Source: Sphaerisporangium perillae | GTDB taxonomy: Bacteria; Actinomycetota; Actinomycetes; Streptosporangiales; Streptosporangiaceae | Assembly: GCF_023276435.1 (NCBI RefSeq) | Contig: NZ_JALLPO010000029.1 | Span: 1-64,000 of the forward strand | DNA: 64,000 nt | Direction of reading: 5' to 3' | Shown: positions 1-9,055 of the stretch, piece by piece | How the letters are laid out: each line of letters opens with the position of its first letter | How positions within the stretch are numbered: the stretch's first letter is position 1 | Made by a program: the position numbers and the translations under genes | Notes under the pieces: model-generated | What the model was told of the DNA's origin: nothing | What the model saw: the letters and a program-made list of their open reading frames with translations, nothing else | Databases searched by the model: none

Positions 1-11
1 CGCCCAGCCAA

Positions 12-79
12 CCCCACCCCGCCAACTCGCCACCGGACAGATCCACCCCCACCCCGCCAACTCGCCACCGGACAGATCC
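12..79. repeat. C-rich direct repeat, two copies, period 35
   Basis: Two identical 33-bp copies at 12-44 and 47-79 carry the shared core GCCAACTCGCCACCGGACAG. The + strand is rich in C and poor in G. No gene is apparent in 1-323 beyond a short open stretch on the minus strand ending near 103, which has no start codon. The repeat resembles the C-rich repeats that follow genes at 27.1 and 31.4 kb. Confidence 0.8.
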
Positions 80-184
80 GCCAGCGCTGCCCACCATCAG
101 TCGAACCCGTATCCGCCGCCGGTCGGCCCACCGCCCCCGCCCTGGCCGTCGATGCCGGTCGGCGGGTCCGGTTGGGTGCCGGAG

Positions 185-223
185 GTAGAGCCGGCCGCGA
201 GGATGGTGGGCGGCCGGCTCTAC
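185..223 (-). terminator. Hairpin downstream of the NlpC/P60 gene
   Basis: Perfect 13-bp arms (185-197 and 211-223, GTAGAGCCGGCCG and its complement) flank a 13-nt loop. It lies about 100 bp past the stop of the minus-strand NlpC/P60 gene and has no T-run, as is common in high-GC actinomycetes. Terminator function is inferred. Confidence 0.6.
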
Positions 224-323
224 GGCTGGTGTGACGGCCCACCCTGCAGGGCGAGTTCGGCTTGCCGTGCGATGCCGGGCACTGCTCGGCCGGGGCTATG
301 CGCTCATGATCGCCGTGAAGAGC

Positions 324-1682
324 TCACTTGCCTGGTCGGATCGCTCCTCGGTAGCGCGCTCGGTAGTAGGTGGAGTGGGCGAAGTCGACCTTGCGTACGA
401 CATCGCCGGTCTTGGGGGCGTGGACCATCACGCCGTCCTTCAGGTAGACGCCCACGTGAGTCGGGTCCCCGTTGCCGCCGCCGAAGAAGACGAGATCGCC
501 TGCCTGGAGCTGCGAGAAGGGGATCTTGGTTCCCTTGGCGAACTGGCTGCCGGTGTAGTGCGGAAGGGAGACTCCTGCCCGGCCCCAGGCATAGAGGGCC
601 AGCCCAGAGCAGTCGAACCCGCCGCCTGTGGCCCCCGCCTGAGACCCTCCGCCCCAGACGTACGGCGTCCCAAGCTGACGAAGTGCCGCGCTCGCGGCGA
701 TCGCCCCAGAGCCCGCCTGCCCCGATTGAGTTCCCGAACGGGCCTTCCTGCCGGCCGTCCCAGAGACCGCCTGGCCCGAATGAGTTCCCGAACGCGCCTT
801 CCCGTCGCTCGTCCCAGAGACCGCCTGGCCGGACCGCCCCTGCCGGTCATTCGCCCCGGAAGCCGACTGGTCCGATGCCTCCTGCCCTCTGTTCCGCCCG
901 GAGGCCGGCCGGCCCGCGCCGGTTCTGGAGCGCTTCCTTCCGCCGTTCGCCTCGGAGCCTGTTCCAGTCGATGGGGCTCCTGAGCGGGCCTGGGGAGCAG
1001 AGCCGGTAGCACCTCGCCGGTGAGGCTGGGCTCTTCGCTCCTCTGGAACCTGCCCTACAGGTTCTTGGTGATCGGTCTGGGACGCGTGGTCGTCGGCGTG
1101 ATGCCGGACCTCGGAAGAGGTCTCCGGGCGCCGCTCAGGCCCGGTCACGGTCGCCGGCTGATGGATTCGGACAGGGGCCTCGTCGTCCTCCCGCCGGGGG
1201 CCCTGGCCGGTCTCGAAGTCGTGCGCCGGCCATGTCCACACGCGGGCGCCGGGCGTGCCGTACGGGTCGACCTGATGGTGGGGCGACCATCGGTCCTCAG
1301 AGGAGGGGTGCGGAGAGATCGGTTGCGAGGAGGTCGGGGAAAGGTCGTGGCTGGAAGGGCGGCGGGGGCCGGCTCTGCCCGTGTCTTCGCATACGGCGAC
1401 GACGGGGGCGAGTTCGAGCAACGCCTTGATGGGGCTGTCAGGGGCCGATATGGCGCTCGACCATCGCCGGATGAGTTCCTCGGGCAGCTTCGCGGGGACG
1501 GTGCCGAGCCACCTGCGAAGTGCCGTGTCGGACCAGCGAGGCACCCCTCTCTCAACTTCAGCACCTGGGAGCCGGCGAACCTGCGCGCATCGGCTGAGGT
1601 GCGGGCCTGGAACGCCCTCGCCGGCACCTCCGGAAAGGGCCGCCCCGGTTACAAGGACGGTGGTGACGAGCATCGTGATCAC
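324..1682 (-). CDS. NlpC/P60 family peptidoglycan hydrolase
   Basis: Likely secreted cell-wall hydrolase cutting peptide cross-links of peptidoglycan. The last ~125 of 452 residues form an NlpC/P60 domain: YVWGGGSQ, the catalytic Cys in FDCSGLALYAW, LQAGDLVFF and the catalytic His in DPTHVGVYL. The N-terminus has a short hydrophobic stretch (about residues 1-20). Residues 60-320 are low-complexity, rich in S, G, R and Q, and include near-repeats of SGQAVSG and KARSGT coded by ~54-bp DNA repeats around 700-830. The GTG at 1682 is preceded by GGAGGG at good spacing and is preferred over the ATG three codons later. The gene is divergent from a receiver gene across a 500-bp gap. The long disordered linker is unusual; function rests on the C-terminus. 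Confidence 0.85.
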   Translation of the reverse strand: MITMLVTTVLVTGAALSGGAGEGVPGPHLSRCAQVRRLPGAEVERGVPRWSDTALRRWLGTVPAKLPEELIRRWSSAISAPDSPIKALLELAPVVAVCEDTGRAGPRRPSSHDLSPTSSQPISPHPSSEDRWSPHHQVDPYGTPGARVWTWPAHDFETGQGPRREDDEAPVRIHQPATVTGPERRPETSSEVRHHADDHASQTDHQEPVGQVPEERRAQPHRRGATGSAPQARSGAPSTGTGSEANGGRKRSRTGAGRPASGRNRGQEASDQSASGANDRQGRSGQAVSGTSDGKARSGTHSGQAVSGTAGRKARSGTQSGQAGSGAIAASAALRQLGTPYVWGGGSQAGATGGGFDCSGLALYAWGRAGVSLPHYTGSQFAKGTKIPFSQLQAGDLVFFGGGNGDPTHVGVYLKDGVMVHAPKTGDVVRKVDFAHSTYYRARYRGAIRPGK

Positions 1683-1765
1683 GGATGCCCTCCTTGGGCT
1701 CGATGAAGAATCGAGGCCCCAGAATCATTCGGGCAGGAGGGGGGCCTTTGCGCCGAACGGGATTC

Positions 1766-1870
1766 TGTGGACAAGTCTGAACTGTGGATGAGCGAGCGGG
1801 GCGGCACGGAAGGGGCTTGACCTGCGGAAAGGAAGGAGATTCTCGACGTGCGGCTTCCGGCTGTGGATAA
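1766..1870 (-). other. Cluster of DnaA-box-like 9-mers
   Basis: In the ~500-bp gap between the NlpC/P60 and receiver genes, the minus strand reads TTGTCCACA (1766-1774), TCATCCACA (1783-1791) and TTATCCACA (1862-1870). The first and last match the Streptomyces and general DnaA box. No dnaA or dnaN is nearby, so this is not the usual oriC. A DnaA titration or regulatory site is possible, as is chance. The rest of the gap shows no gene. Confidence 0.4.
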
Positions 1871-2182
1871 GGCGAGCCATGGAAAGCCGCCGCAGAGGAC
1901 GGAAAGGCGGTAGGCGGCCCGGTACAGGTGAGTCGCCACCACACTCGCCGCTGTGATCAGGAGGCGGTCTCCGCCTCAGGGGTCGACGGAACAGCCGTGA
2001 AGGGGCTCGTCCGTACAGCGGCAGCGAGGATCATATGGACAGCGGTGGCGCGTTGGGTCTGGCTAGGCGCGCCCAATCGGGCCCGCAGGTTCCGGGGCCT
2101 GAGGGGGACCATATTGGCGACAGCTCGGCGAACTTACGGGAAAACCTCGCGGGAGCTGTCCTCAAGAGTTAGCCTCGCGGCC

Positions 2183-2647
2183 GTGGACGAGGTTCTGGGA
2201 CGCGTGCTGGTTGTGGACGACGACGAGGTTATCCGGCAGCTCATCGCCGTGAATCTCAGCCTGGAGGGTTTCCAGGTGGAGACGGCGACCGACGGTCAGG
2301 ACTGCCTCGATCGGGTGGCATCCGTCCAACCGGATGTGATCACGCTGGATGTGATGATGCCGCGTCTGGACGGCTGGATGACGGCGACGAGGCTTCGCGC
2401 CGACGAGAGCATGAACCACATCAAGATCATGATGATCACGGCCAGGGCTCAGGAAGACGACAAGAAGCGAGGCCTCGGCATCGGCGTCGACGCCTATCTC
2501 ACCAAGCCGTTCGATCCGGCCGAGCTGATCCAGATGGTGCGCGACCTCGCGCCGGCCGCTGACAGCACCAGCAGCGCCGAAGGATCCGACATCGGCGCCG
2601 GCACAGGCACTGGGGCGGATGCGCACACCAGCACCGGGGAAGCTTGA
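2183..2647 (+). CDS. Single-domain response regulator
   Basis: CheY-like receiver protein of 154 residues. Acidic pocket residues lie in RVLVVDDDE, the phosphoacceptor Asp is in DVITLDVMMPRLDG, and MMITA and the switch Lys in YLTKPFDPAEL complete the fold. No output domain follows, only a ~35-residue tail rich in S, A, G and T. The frame stays open upstream to 1928, but that part looks non-coding; GTG 2183 starts a standard receiver N-terminus, though no strong ribosome binding site precedes it. No kinase is adjacent, so its partner is unknown. It probably acts by protein-protein interaction. Confidence 0.8.
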   Translation: MDEVLGRVLVVDDDEVIRQLIAVNLSLEGFQVETATDGQDCLDRVASVQPDVITLDVMMPRLDGWMTATRLRADESMNHIKIMMITARAQEDDKKRGLGIGVDAYLTKPFDPAELIQMVRDLAPAADSTSSAEGSDIGAGTGTGADAHTSTGEA

Positions 2648-3070
2648 TCCGCATGCGCCCGTAGGGTCGGTCCTAGGACCACCCCGGCATCCGTCGGCGA
2701 CCATCCGTCCGCCCGACTCCCACTGGTACGGCGTCCACGAACGTGCCCCGGGTCGCCCCACATACGGCGGCGCCGACAACTCCGTACACCTTCTCGCCGC
2801 CGCGGCCGCCGAACGCTCAAACGCCATACCAGGGTGAGGAGAGCGGAGCCACCGGGCCAGGCATACACGGACCAGACCGAAGCCACGCCGCGGGCGCCGG
2901 TGCTGCGCGAGATCCACAGGTACGGCCCGCAGAGGACCCCCGTCTGCCTACGCCGAGCTGCGCGGCAACGGCTTCACCAGCTGCGACTGCGGCCAAGGCA
3001 TGCGCGACGAGACCAAAGCCACCCGGCCTAGGTGTGTGGTCAACGCAGGATGTCTTCCGGGAATGAGGGG
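2648..3070. other. Convergent intergenic region, no gene recognised
   Basis: 423 bp separate the ends of the receiver gene (+) and the LAL regulator (-). A perfect 12-bp palindrome GGTCCTAGGACC lies at 2669-2680. Short open frames around 2834-3060 have no recognisable homology. I cannot tell whether it holds decayed coding sequence. Confidence 0.4.
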
Positions 3071-6000
3071 TTAGGGCAGGAGGCCTTCTTGGTGGGCGTA
3101 TGCGGCGGCTTGGGTGCGGGATGAGACGCCGAGCTTGGCGAGGATGTTCGAGACGTGCACGCTCACGGTCTTGTTGGAGATGAAGAGCCGTTCCGCGATC
3201 TCGCGGTTGGAGAGGCCGACAGCGACCAGGGCGAGCACCTCCTGCTCCCGGCCGGTCAGCGTGATGGCGGGGCCGTCGGCGTTCGGTGGCGAGAGCGGGG
3301 AGGAGAGGGAGAGCGGTGAGGACGATCCGGACGTGGGCGGAAAGTCGGAAGCGCCCGAGGAAGCGGGGTGACCCGAGGAAGCAGGGGGACCCGACGACGA
3401 AGGGTGGTTCGGCGGGGTGGGGAAGCGGGCTCTGCGGCCGAGCTCGGTGAGGGCGCGGAGGAGAGGCGCGGCATTCAGGGCCTTGGCCGTCGCCACGGCC
3501 TGCCGCCACTCCTTGAGAGCCTCCTCGCGGTCACCGGTCGCCAGCAGCGCCTCGGCGAGACGCCGGCGCGACCGCGCCACCTCGTAGACGGAACCGAAGT
3601 CGAACGCGTCGACCACGACCCTCCACACCGCAGGGTCGGGCCTTCCATGGACGCGGTGCCATTCGGCTTCCGCTCTGGCCAGCCAGGCCCGCCCCTCGAC
3701 GCCCAGCTCACCCCGGGTACCGGAGCCCGGCCCGACGGTCGCCGCGCCGCGCGCCCGGCGCAGCAGGTCGTCCGCTTTCTGCAGGTCACCGGAGCGGGGA
3801 CCGCCCTGCCCGAGCTCCGCGAGCGCCCATAGCCCGGTGGCGCAGATGCGGATCAGGCCCGGGTCGAAGAGCTCCATGGCCTCGACGACCGCGTCGATGT
3901 GCTCCATCGCGGACCGCGGGTCGCCGTTCCACAGGTCGTGCTCGGCGGCGAGCCCGCGCACGATGTAGGTCACCAGCTGGTCGCTCCAGAAGGGCTTCAG
4001 CCAGGCCAGTCGTTCTTCCACGATCGGATCGCCACGAGCCACCTCGACGAACAGCGCGTAGCCCGACAGCCGCGCCTCGGCGAGCCTGCCCACCCGCACC
4101 GCGAACCCGGCCGCGAGCTCGCTCGCCTGCTCCCACTCTCCGGCCACGTAGTGGATGAGCAGCCGCAGGAAGCGCAGATCGGTGCCGAACAGGCTCCACG
4201 AGAGGCCGGTGTCGCGCGCCAGCCCCACCCCCCGGTCGGCGGTGACGGCGGCGTCGGCCAGCCGGCCGCGCTCGTACTGCACCCGGGCGTGGTTGTAGAT
4301 CGCTCTGAGGTCGATGGAGAGGTCTCCGGAACGGATGGCGGCGGCGACGGCAAGAAGCTCCTCCGCCCTCTCGGCGTGGCCGCCGATGTCCGCGACGGAG
4401 GCCAGAGTGATCAACGCGCTGGACTCGGCGTCGTGCACACCCGCCGCGCGGGCGCTCTCCAGCGCCTGGCGGGCCAGATCCTCGACCTCGTCGTGCCGGG
4501 AGGTCCAGAGCAGGGCCCGCGCATACGTCGCGAGCGCCCTCGCGAGGACGCAAAGGGCGGGATCGCCCGCGTCAGCGCCCGGACCGCCGGTCGCCTCGGT
4601 GGCGAGATGCACCGCTGTCTTGGCCGCCTCGATGGCTCCGGCTTCGTCGCCCGCGTCGATGAGGTAGTACGCGAGCCGTTCCCACAGCTCCGCCGCCTGG
4701 TCCTCCGTGGCCAGGAGCTCGCGCATCTGCACGATGGCGCGGTGGGTGTCGCCGCTCTCTTCGGCCGCTGCGGCGGACAGCAACGCCAGCCTGACCTGCT
4801 GGATGCCGGCCACCCGCTCAGCGTCCGGAACCCTGTGCCACAGCGCCAGGGCCTGGTCGTAGTGGCTGTGGGCCTCGACGGGTGCGCCCAGGCGGTCGGC
4901 CCGCCGGCCGGCCTCCACGGACGTGGCCAGGGCACCGGGCAGGTCATGACTGGCGAGGTAGTGATAGGCGAGCTCGGCGGGAGACTCGAGCAGGCGGGTG
5001 AACCGGCTGTGCAGCCGGGTGCGCTCACCGGGGAGCAGGTCGGTGTAGACGGCTTCCTGGAGGAGGGCGTGCCGGAACGCGTAGCCGTAGTCTCCGTCGG
5101 GGAGCAGCAGCCCGCGCGAGACGATCTCGCGCATGGCCTCCTCCAGCTCGGCGTCGTCGAGGTCTGCGACCTTCTGGAGCAGATCGTGGTCGACGCGCCG
5201 GCCGGCGACCGCCGCCGCGCGGAGCACCCGCTGGGCGGGCTCGGAGAGCCGTTCGACCCGAGCCAGAAGCAGGTTGGCCACGTTGTACGGCAGGCCCTCG
5301 GCCGCCAGGAGCTCCTCAGCGTAGAACGGGTTGCCCTCGGCGCGTTCGATGATGTCGCCGATCACCTTCGCGTCGGCACCGCCGAGCGCCACGAGATGGT
5401 CGGACATCTCACCGGTGCCGAGCGGGCCGAGCCGCAGGGCGGTCACCGAGGGGAGCCGCTGAAGCTCGGCGAGGAGGGGCCGGAGAGGGTGACGCCGGTG
5501 CAGGTCGTCGGTGCGGTAGGTGCCGACGAGGCAGACCCGCTCGCGCTGGAGCATGCGGCTGAGGAAGACCAGCAGGTCACGGGTGGATCTGTCGGCCCAG
5601 TGGAGGTCCTCGAGCACGAAGATGACCGGTCTCGCCGTCGCCAGCTCGGCCAGGAGGTCGAGTGTCGAGCCGAACAGCTGCTGCTGGGCGAGACCTGAAC
5701 CGGACTCCGGGCGGGAGTCGAACGACGACCCGGGCACCAGCCGGCGCAGCATGGGCCGGGCTTCGATCGCCTGGAGGAGGTCGGGGTCGTCGGCGGCCCC
5801 GCGGAGGGCGTCGGTGAGGGGAAGGTAGGGCAGCGCGTCACCCAGCTCGGCGCACTGCCCGCTCAGCACGGCGAAGCCCTGCGCACGCGCCAGGTCGACG
5901 AGCTCGGCCACCAGGCGGGTCTTGCCGATGCCGGCGTCACCACCGATGATGCCCACCCCGGCCTGCCCCACCGCGGCGGCGCTGAGAACGCCGACCAGGC

Positions 6001-6076
6001 GGTCGAGCTCACTCGATCGCCCCACAAGAGCGCTGGACGCCTCCCGCCACACCACGTTCGGGAGTATGCCACGCAT
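3071..6076 (-). CDS. LAL-type LuxR family transcriptional regulator
   Basis: Large ATP-binding regulator of about 1001 residues. The N-terminus has an AAA/NACHT-like ATPase: Walker [12 protein letters not shown] near residue 50 and Walker [14 protein letters not shown] long helical TPR-like middle is rich in Ala, Leu and Arg. A Pro/Ser linker (repeats of PASSG) leads to a C-terminal LuxR helix-turn-helix: [37 protein letters not shown]. The family senses inducers and activates sugar or secondary-metabolite genes; no target is obvious here. The chosen ATG (6076) starts just before the conserved ALVGRSSEL; an in-frame GTG at 6130 is an alternative. A 19-bp tandem repeat array lies upstream. Confidence 0.88.
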   Translation of the reverse strand: MRGILPNVVWREASSALVGRSSELDRLVGVLSAAAVGQAGVGIIGGDAGIGKTRLVAELVDLARAQGFAVLSGQCAELGDALPYLPLTDALRGAADDPDLLQAIEARPMLRRLVPGSSFDSRPESGSGLAQQQLFGSTLDLLAELATARPVIFVLEDLHWADRSTRDLLVFLSRMLQRERVCLVGTYRTDDLHRRHPLRPLLAELQRLPSVTALRLGPLGTGEMSDHLVALGGADAKVIGDIIERAEGNPFYAEELLAAEGLPYNVANLLLARVERLSEPAQRVLRAAAVAGRRVDHDLLQKVADLDDAELEEAMREIVSRGLLLPDGDYGYAFRHALLQEAVYTDLLPGERTRLHSRFTRLLESPAELAYHYLASHDLPGALATSVEAGRRADRLGAPVEAHSHYDQALALWHRVPDAERVAGIQQVRLALLSAAAAEESGDTHRAIVQMRELLATEDQAAELWERLAYYLIDAGDEAGAIEAAKTAVHLATEATGGPGADAGDPALCVLARALATYARALLWTSRHDEVEDLARQALESARAAGVHDAESSALITLASVADIGGHAERAEELLAVAAAIRSGDLSIDLRAIYNHARVQYERGRLADAAVTADRGVGLARDTGLSWSLFGTDLRFLRLLIHYVAGEWEQASELAAGFAVRVGRLAEARLSGYALFVEVARGDPIVEERLAWLKPFWSDQLVTYIVRGLAAEHDLWNGDPRSAMEHIDAVVEAMELFDPGLIRICATGLWALAELGQGGPRSGDLQKADDLLRRARGAATVGPGSGTRGELGVEGRAWLARAEAEWHRVHGRPDPAVWRVVVDAFDFGSVYEVARSRRRLAEALLATGDREEALKEWRQAVATAKALNAAPLLRALTELGRRARFPTPPNHPSSSGPPASSGHPASSGASDFPPTSGSSSPLSLSSPLSPPNADGPAITLTGREQEVLALVAVGLSNREIAERLFISNKTVSVHVSNILAKLGVSSRTQAAAYAHQEGLLP

Positions 6077-6199
6077 GGCCGACAGAGCGACGTGCCCAGC
6101 CCATGCCGCCCCGCCCTGGACGAGCGCCACGGCGGACGAGGGAAGGGAGCGCTGCGGCGGACGGGGAGGTGAGCGCTACTGCGGGTGGAGGAAGGGGAC

Positions 6200-6294
6200 G
6201 TGGTGAAGGTGGGTGGATGTGGTGAAGGTGAGCGGACATGGTGAAGGTGGGTGGACATGGTGAAGGTGGGTGGACGTGGTGAAGGTGGGTGGAG
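6200..6294. repeat. Tandem repeat, five copies of 19 bp
   Basis: Five head-to-tail copies of a 19-mer with core TGGTGAAGGTGGGTGGA at 6200-6218, 6219-6237, 6238-6256, 6257-6275 and 6276-6294. Copies 3 and 4 are identical and copy 2 differs most. The unit is not a multiple of three. The array sits about 120-220 bp upstream of the LAL regulator start and would be C-rich in that transcript. No gene is seen in 6077-6376. Confidence 0.9.
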
Positions 6295-6376
6295 GGCGGG
6301 GCAGGGGGTTTGGACTATGAGGTCGGGGTGATTATGGCCCTCTTTGTCTGGTCCGATGAGGGCTAGGGTCGGCGGT

Positions 6377-7003
6377 ATGGTCTCCCCCTCTACGCTTCTT
6401 GTCTTCTCGCTCGCCGCGATGGTGCTGGTGATCGTCCCGGGTCCGAACCACCTCTACATCACCGCGCGGGGCATCGCCCAGGGACGGGCGGCCGCGGTGG
6501 CGTCGGCCGTCGGGGTGGAGACGGGGACGCTGGTGCACATCGCGGCGGCGGCCGCCGGGCTCTCGTACCTGATCGCGAGGTCGGCGGCGGCGTTCACCGC
6601 CGTCAAGTGGGCGGGCGCCGCGTATCTCGTCTACCTCGGCGTCCGTACGCTGATCGGCAAGCAGGAGGCGTCGACGCGGGAGGCGGTCGGCCAGCCGCTC
6701 CGCAGGGTGTTCCTCGAGGGCGTGGTCGTCAACGTGCTGAACCCCAAGGTGATCCTCTTCTTCCTCGCGTTCCTCCCCCAGTTCGTGAGGCCGGAGGCCG
6801 GGTCGCCCGCGCTGCAGATCGTGGTGCTCGGCGTGACCCTGCTGCTGCTCGGCCTGGTCGGCGACATGGTCTACGCGGTGGGCGCCGGCACGCTGGGCCG
6901 CCGGCTGCGCGGGAGGCAGCGGCCGCTCAGGTACATCAGCGGATGCGTCTATCTCGGGCTCGGCGTCGCCACCGCCCTGGCGGGGAGCGGCCGGTCCCGC
7001 TGA
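6377..7003 (+). CDS. LysE/RhtB family amino-acid exporter
   Basis: Predicted inner-membrane exporter of 208 residues with about six hydrophobic segments. Family signatures are the N-terminal MVLVIVPGPNHLYI and GRAAAVASAVGVETG, and the internal VVNVLNPKVILFFLAFLPQF. These proteins expel amino acids or related small molecules; the substrate here is unknown. ATG 6377 was chosen because it begins the first membrane segment directly; ATG 6344 would add an 11-residue polar leader. Its last 55 bp overlap the 3' end of the convergent hydrolase gene. Confidence 0.85.
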   Translation: MVSPSTLLVFSLAAMVLVIVPGPNHLYITARGIAQGRAAAVASAVGVETGTLVHIAAAAAGLSYLIARSAAAFTAVKWAGAAYLVYLGVRTLIGKQEASTREAVGQPLRRVFLEGVVVNVLNPKVILFFLAFLPQFVRPEAGSPALQIVVLGVTLLLLGLVGDMVYAVGAGTLGRRLRGRQRPLRYISGCVYLGLGVATALAGSGRSR

Positions 7004-7695
7004 TCGGCGAGGCAGGCGAGGTCCTCGACGAGGCGTGCCATCCGGGCGGGGTGGGCGAGCACGGTCAGGTGGTTGCGGCCGGGCATCAGGAGCAGCCGCC
7101 CGTCACGGCAGGCGCGGAGGAACGCGCGCTCGTGGCGGCGGAACGGGTCGCGGGATCCGTTGACGAGCCAGACCCGTCCCGGATACGCGGCCAGGTCGGA
7201 CAGTGGGTCGCGGGCGGTGACGGCCTCCACCACCGAGGGCATGACCTCGCAGGTGAATCCGCCCGCGATGACGGCGTCTCCGGGTGGCCCGGGGAGGGCG
7301 CGGTGGAAGGCGTAGGCGCTCAGCCGGCCGGCGAGGTCGGGGTGACGTGCTGCGAGCGAGGCGGCGAAGCGGTAGAGGCCGGCGTTGACCCCGTCGGGCT
7401 TGGTCGTGCACCCCATGGCGACGAGGCCGGCGACGCGTTCGGGGAAGCGGGCGGCGGTGGCGATGCCGACGTATCCGCCGAGTGACAGGCCGACGAGCAG
7501 CGCCCGGCCGCCCAGCCTGTCGACGGCGGCGGCGACGGTGTCGGCGGCGGACTCCAGGGTGAAGGGTTCGCCGCGCCGGGTGCCGTGTCCGGGCAGGTCA
7601 GGGGCTTCGGACGGCCGGTCCAGGTGGGACCTGACCGGTCCCCACATGGTGCCGCCGACCCGGATGCCGTGGATGAACACGACCGGTGAACTCAT
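6949..7695 (-). CDS. Alpha/beta hydrolase
   Basis: 248-residue alpha/beta-fold hydrolase. It shows the oxyanion HG motif in VVFIHGIRVGG, the nucleophile elbow GLSLGG, an acid in NGSRDPF and a late His in MPGRNHLTVL. Likely an esterase or lactonase; the substrate is unknown. The ATG at 7695 has GGGAGG seven bases upstream, better than the upstream in-frame start at 7722, which would run into the operator. It is divergent from a TetR gene with two palindromic operators between, so it is probably that repressor's target. Its 3' end overlaps the convergent LysE gene by 55 bp. Confidence 0.85.
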   Translation of the reverse strand: MSSPVVFIHGIRVGGTMWGPVRSHLDRPSEAPDLPGHGTRRGEPFTLESAADTVAAAVDRLGGRALLVGLSLGGYVGIATAARFPERVAGLVAMGCTTKPDGVNAGLYRFAASLAARHPDLAGRLSAYAFHRALPGPPGDAVIAGGFTCEVMPSVVEAVTARDPLSDLAAYPGRVWLVNGSRDPFRRHERAFLRACRDGRLLLMPGRNHLTVLAHPARMARLVEDLACLADQRDRPLPARAVATPSPR

Positions 7696-7712
7696 GATCG
7701 CCTCCCTTCGAA

Positions 7713-7767
7713 CACAACGCAACGTTGCGTTGTGCTCTCATTGAACCCCACGCAACGGTGCGTTGCA
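7713..7767. promoter_or_regulatory. Paired TetR operators between hydrolase and tetR
   Basis: Site 1 (7713-7734) is a perfect 22-bp palindrome with core CGCAACGTTGCG. Site 2 (about 7746-7767) repeats it as CGCAACGGTGCG with flanking ACGCA/TGCGT arms. The cores are 33 bp apart, about three helical turns. Site 1 abuts the hydrolase ribosome binding site and site 2 lies just before the TetR start, so one repressor could control both directions. Confidence 0.85.
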
Positions 7768-7780
7768 ATATGCTCGGCGC

Positions 7781-8374
7781 ATGGCATCGGACGGCGGCCC
7801 TCGCAGGAAACAGGAGATCTTCCAGGCGACACTGGAGTCGCTGGCGGAGAAGGGGTACGAAGGCCTCACGATCGAGGGCGTGGCCGAGCGGTCGGGGGTC
7901 AACAAGACGACGATCTACCGCTGGTGGCCCTCCAAGGCTGCGCTCCTGGGGGACGCGCTGGTCGAAGCACGGCTCCTCGACTTCACAGTCCCCGACACCG
8001 GAAGCCTGCGAGGTGACCTGAAAGCCCTGCTCAGAGGCACTGCGGCCCTACTGGCGACGCCTCCGGCCTCGGACGTCGCGGTGGCCGCGCTCGGCGCCGC
8101 GGCGCATAATCCCGAGCTGGCGGCGCAGGCCGAGCGCTTCTTCTCCGACCGGTTCGCCCGCGAGTCTCCGATCTTCGAACGGGCGGCGCACAGAGGTGAG
8201 CTCCGCGCCGGAGCGGAGCCCATGATGATCGTGGACATGCTCGCCGGGGCCGTGTGGCTGCGCGCCGTCTTCCGGCGCCTTCCGATCGACGACGACTTCA
8301 CCGATCGGGTCGTCGACCTGCTCCTCGACGGATCGGCCGCGCCCGGCCCGCCGCCGGCCGGAGTGGAACCCTGA
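7781..8374 (+). CDS. TetR family transcriptional regulator
   Basis: 197-residue repressor-type protein. The N-terminal helix-turn-helix is clear: RRKQEIFQATLESLAEKGYE, LTIEGVAERSGVNKTTIYRW, then PSKAALLGDAL. The C-terminal part is a TetR_C-like ligand domain of unknown specificity. ATG 7781 gives the normal N-terminus; an upstream in-frame start at 7763 would lie inside operator 2. Divergent from the alpha/beta hydrolase. Autoregulation and control of the hydrolase are inferred from the two shared palindromes. Confidence 0.9.
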   Translation: MASDGGPRRKQEIFQATLESLAEKGYEGLTIEGVAERSGVNKTTIYRWWPSKAALLGDALVEARLLDFTVPDTGSLRGDLKALLRGTAALLATPPASDVAVAALGAAAHNPELAAQAERFFSDRFARESPIFERAAHRGELRAGAEPMMIVDMLAGAVWLRAVFRRLPIDDDFTDRVVDLLLDGSAAPGPPPAGVEP

Positions 8375-8383
8375 AGCCGGAGA

Positions 8384-8968
8384 TCACCTCGCCCAGGTGC
8401 CGACCGTCTCGCCGGTGGCGATCGCGGCGTCCTTGATCTTCACGTGCGCCTCCTGCGGGTCGCCGCTCACCTGGATCGGCTCGCCCAGCGCGTACACGAT
8501 GAAGTGGTAGTGGTGCACGCCGCTCGGCGGGCACGGACCGGCGTACGCGGCCTTGCCGCCGCTGCCGGGCAGCACCTTGCCCTCCGTCGCGCCCTCGCTC
8601 AGGCCGGTCTTCGAGGCGGGGATGCCGGTCACGATCCAGTGGATGTACGAGCCGCCCGGCGCGTCGGGATCGTCCACGACGATGGCCAGCTCGCGGGCCT
8701 TGGACGGAACGCCGCTCCAGGCCAGCGGGGGCGAGACGTCCTCGCCTCCCTGCGCCGCGCAGGCGTGCTTCTTGGGGATGGCGGCCCCGTGGCCGAACGC
8801 CGGGCTGCTGACAGAGAGGCCCGACGCGGGCGACTCGCTCCCGGCCGACGCCCCTGCTGCCGGATTGCCTCCGGCCGACTCGCCCTCGGCGGAGCATCCG
8901 GCCGTCAGGGCCGTCGCGGCCGCGAGGAGCAGGCCGAAGCAGACCATACCCACCTTGCCGATCTTCAT
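8384..8968 (-). CDS. YbhB/YbcL-type PEBP lipoprotein
   Basis: 194 residues. A lipoprotein signal peptide ends in lipobox LTAGC (Cys 25), followed by a Ser/Gly/Ala-rich spacer to about residue 55. A phosphatidylethanolamine-binding-like (Raf kinase inhibitor-like) domain follows: DVSPPLAWSGVP, VVDDPDAPGGSYIHWIV, YAGPCPPSGVHHYHF. Likely anchored on the outer face of the membrane; the biological role of bacterial PEBPs is poorly known. The stop lies 9 bp beyond the convergent TetR stop. Confidence 0.9.
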   Translation of the reverse strand: MKIGKVGMVCFGLLLAAATALTAGCSAEGESAGGNPAAGASAGSESPASGLSVSSPAFGHGAAIPKKHACAAQGGEDVSPPLAWSGVPSKARELAIVVDDPDAPGGSYIHWIVTGIPASKTGLSEGATEGKVLPGSGGKAAYAGPCPPSGVHHYHFIVYALGEPIQVSGDPQEAHVKIKDAAIATGETVGTWAR

Positions 8969-9009
8969 CGGTCCAGGATAGCCAGGCCACCCGCCTGAAC
9001 CCGGGAAAT

Positions 9010-9048
9010 CGGTACGGCTCGCGCCCAGGCGGGGCGCGAGCCGTACCG
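9010..9048 (-). terminator. Strong hairpin downstream of the GH16 gene
   Basis: Perfect 17-bp arms (9010-9026 and 9032-9048, beginning CGGTACGGCTCG) with a 5-nt loop, 8 bp beyond the GH16 stop on the minus strand. Likely terminates the GH81-GH16 operon before the PEBP gene. Confidence 0.8.
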
Positions 9049-9055
9049 GCGGGAG

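Noticed and set aside
1766-1870. Chromosome origin
   Set aside because: Only three boxes, and dnaA, dnaN, rpmH and gyrase genes are absent.
1683-1930. c-di-AMP (ydaO-type) riboswitch before the NlpC/P60 gene
   Set aside because: This riboswitch often precedes actinobacterial wall hydrolases, but I could not find its conserved blocks here.
3899-5698. Long open frame on the + strand inside the LAL regulator
   Set aside because: It is antisense to a gene with clear domains; high GC keeps opposite frames open. Sequence is low-complexity with no domain.
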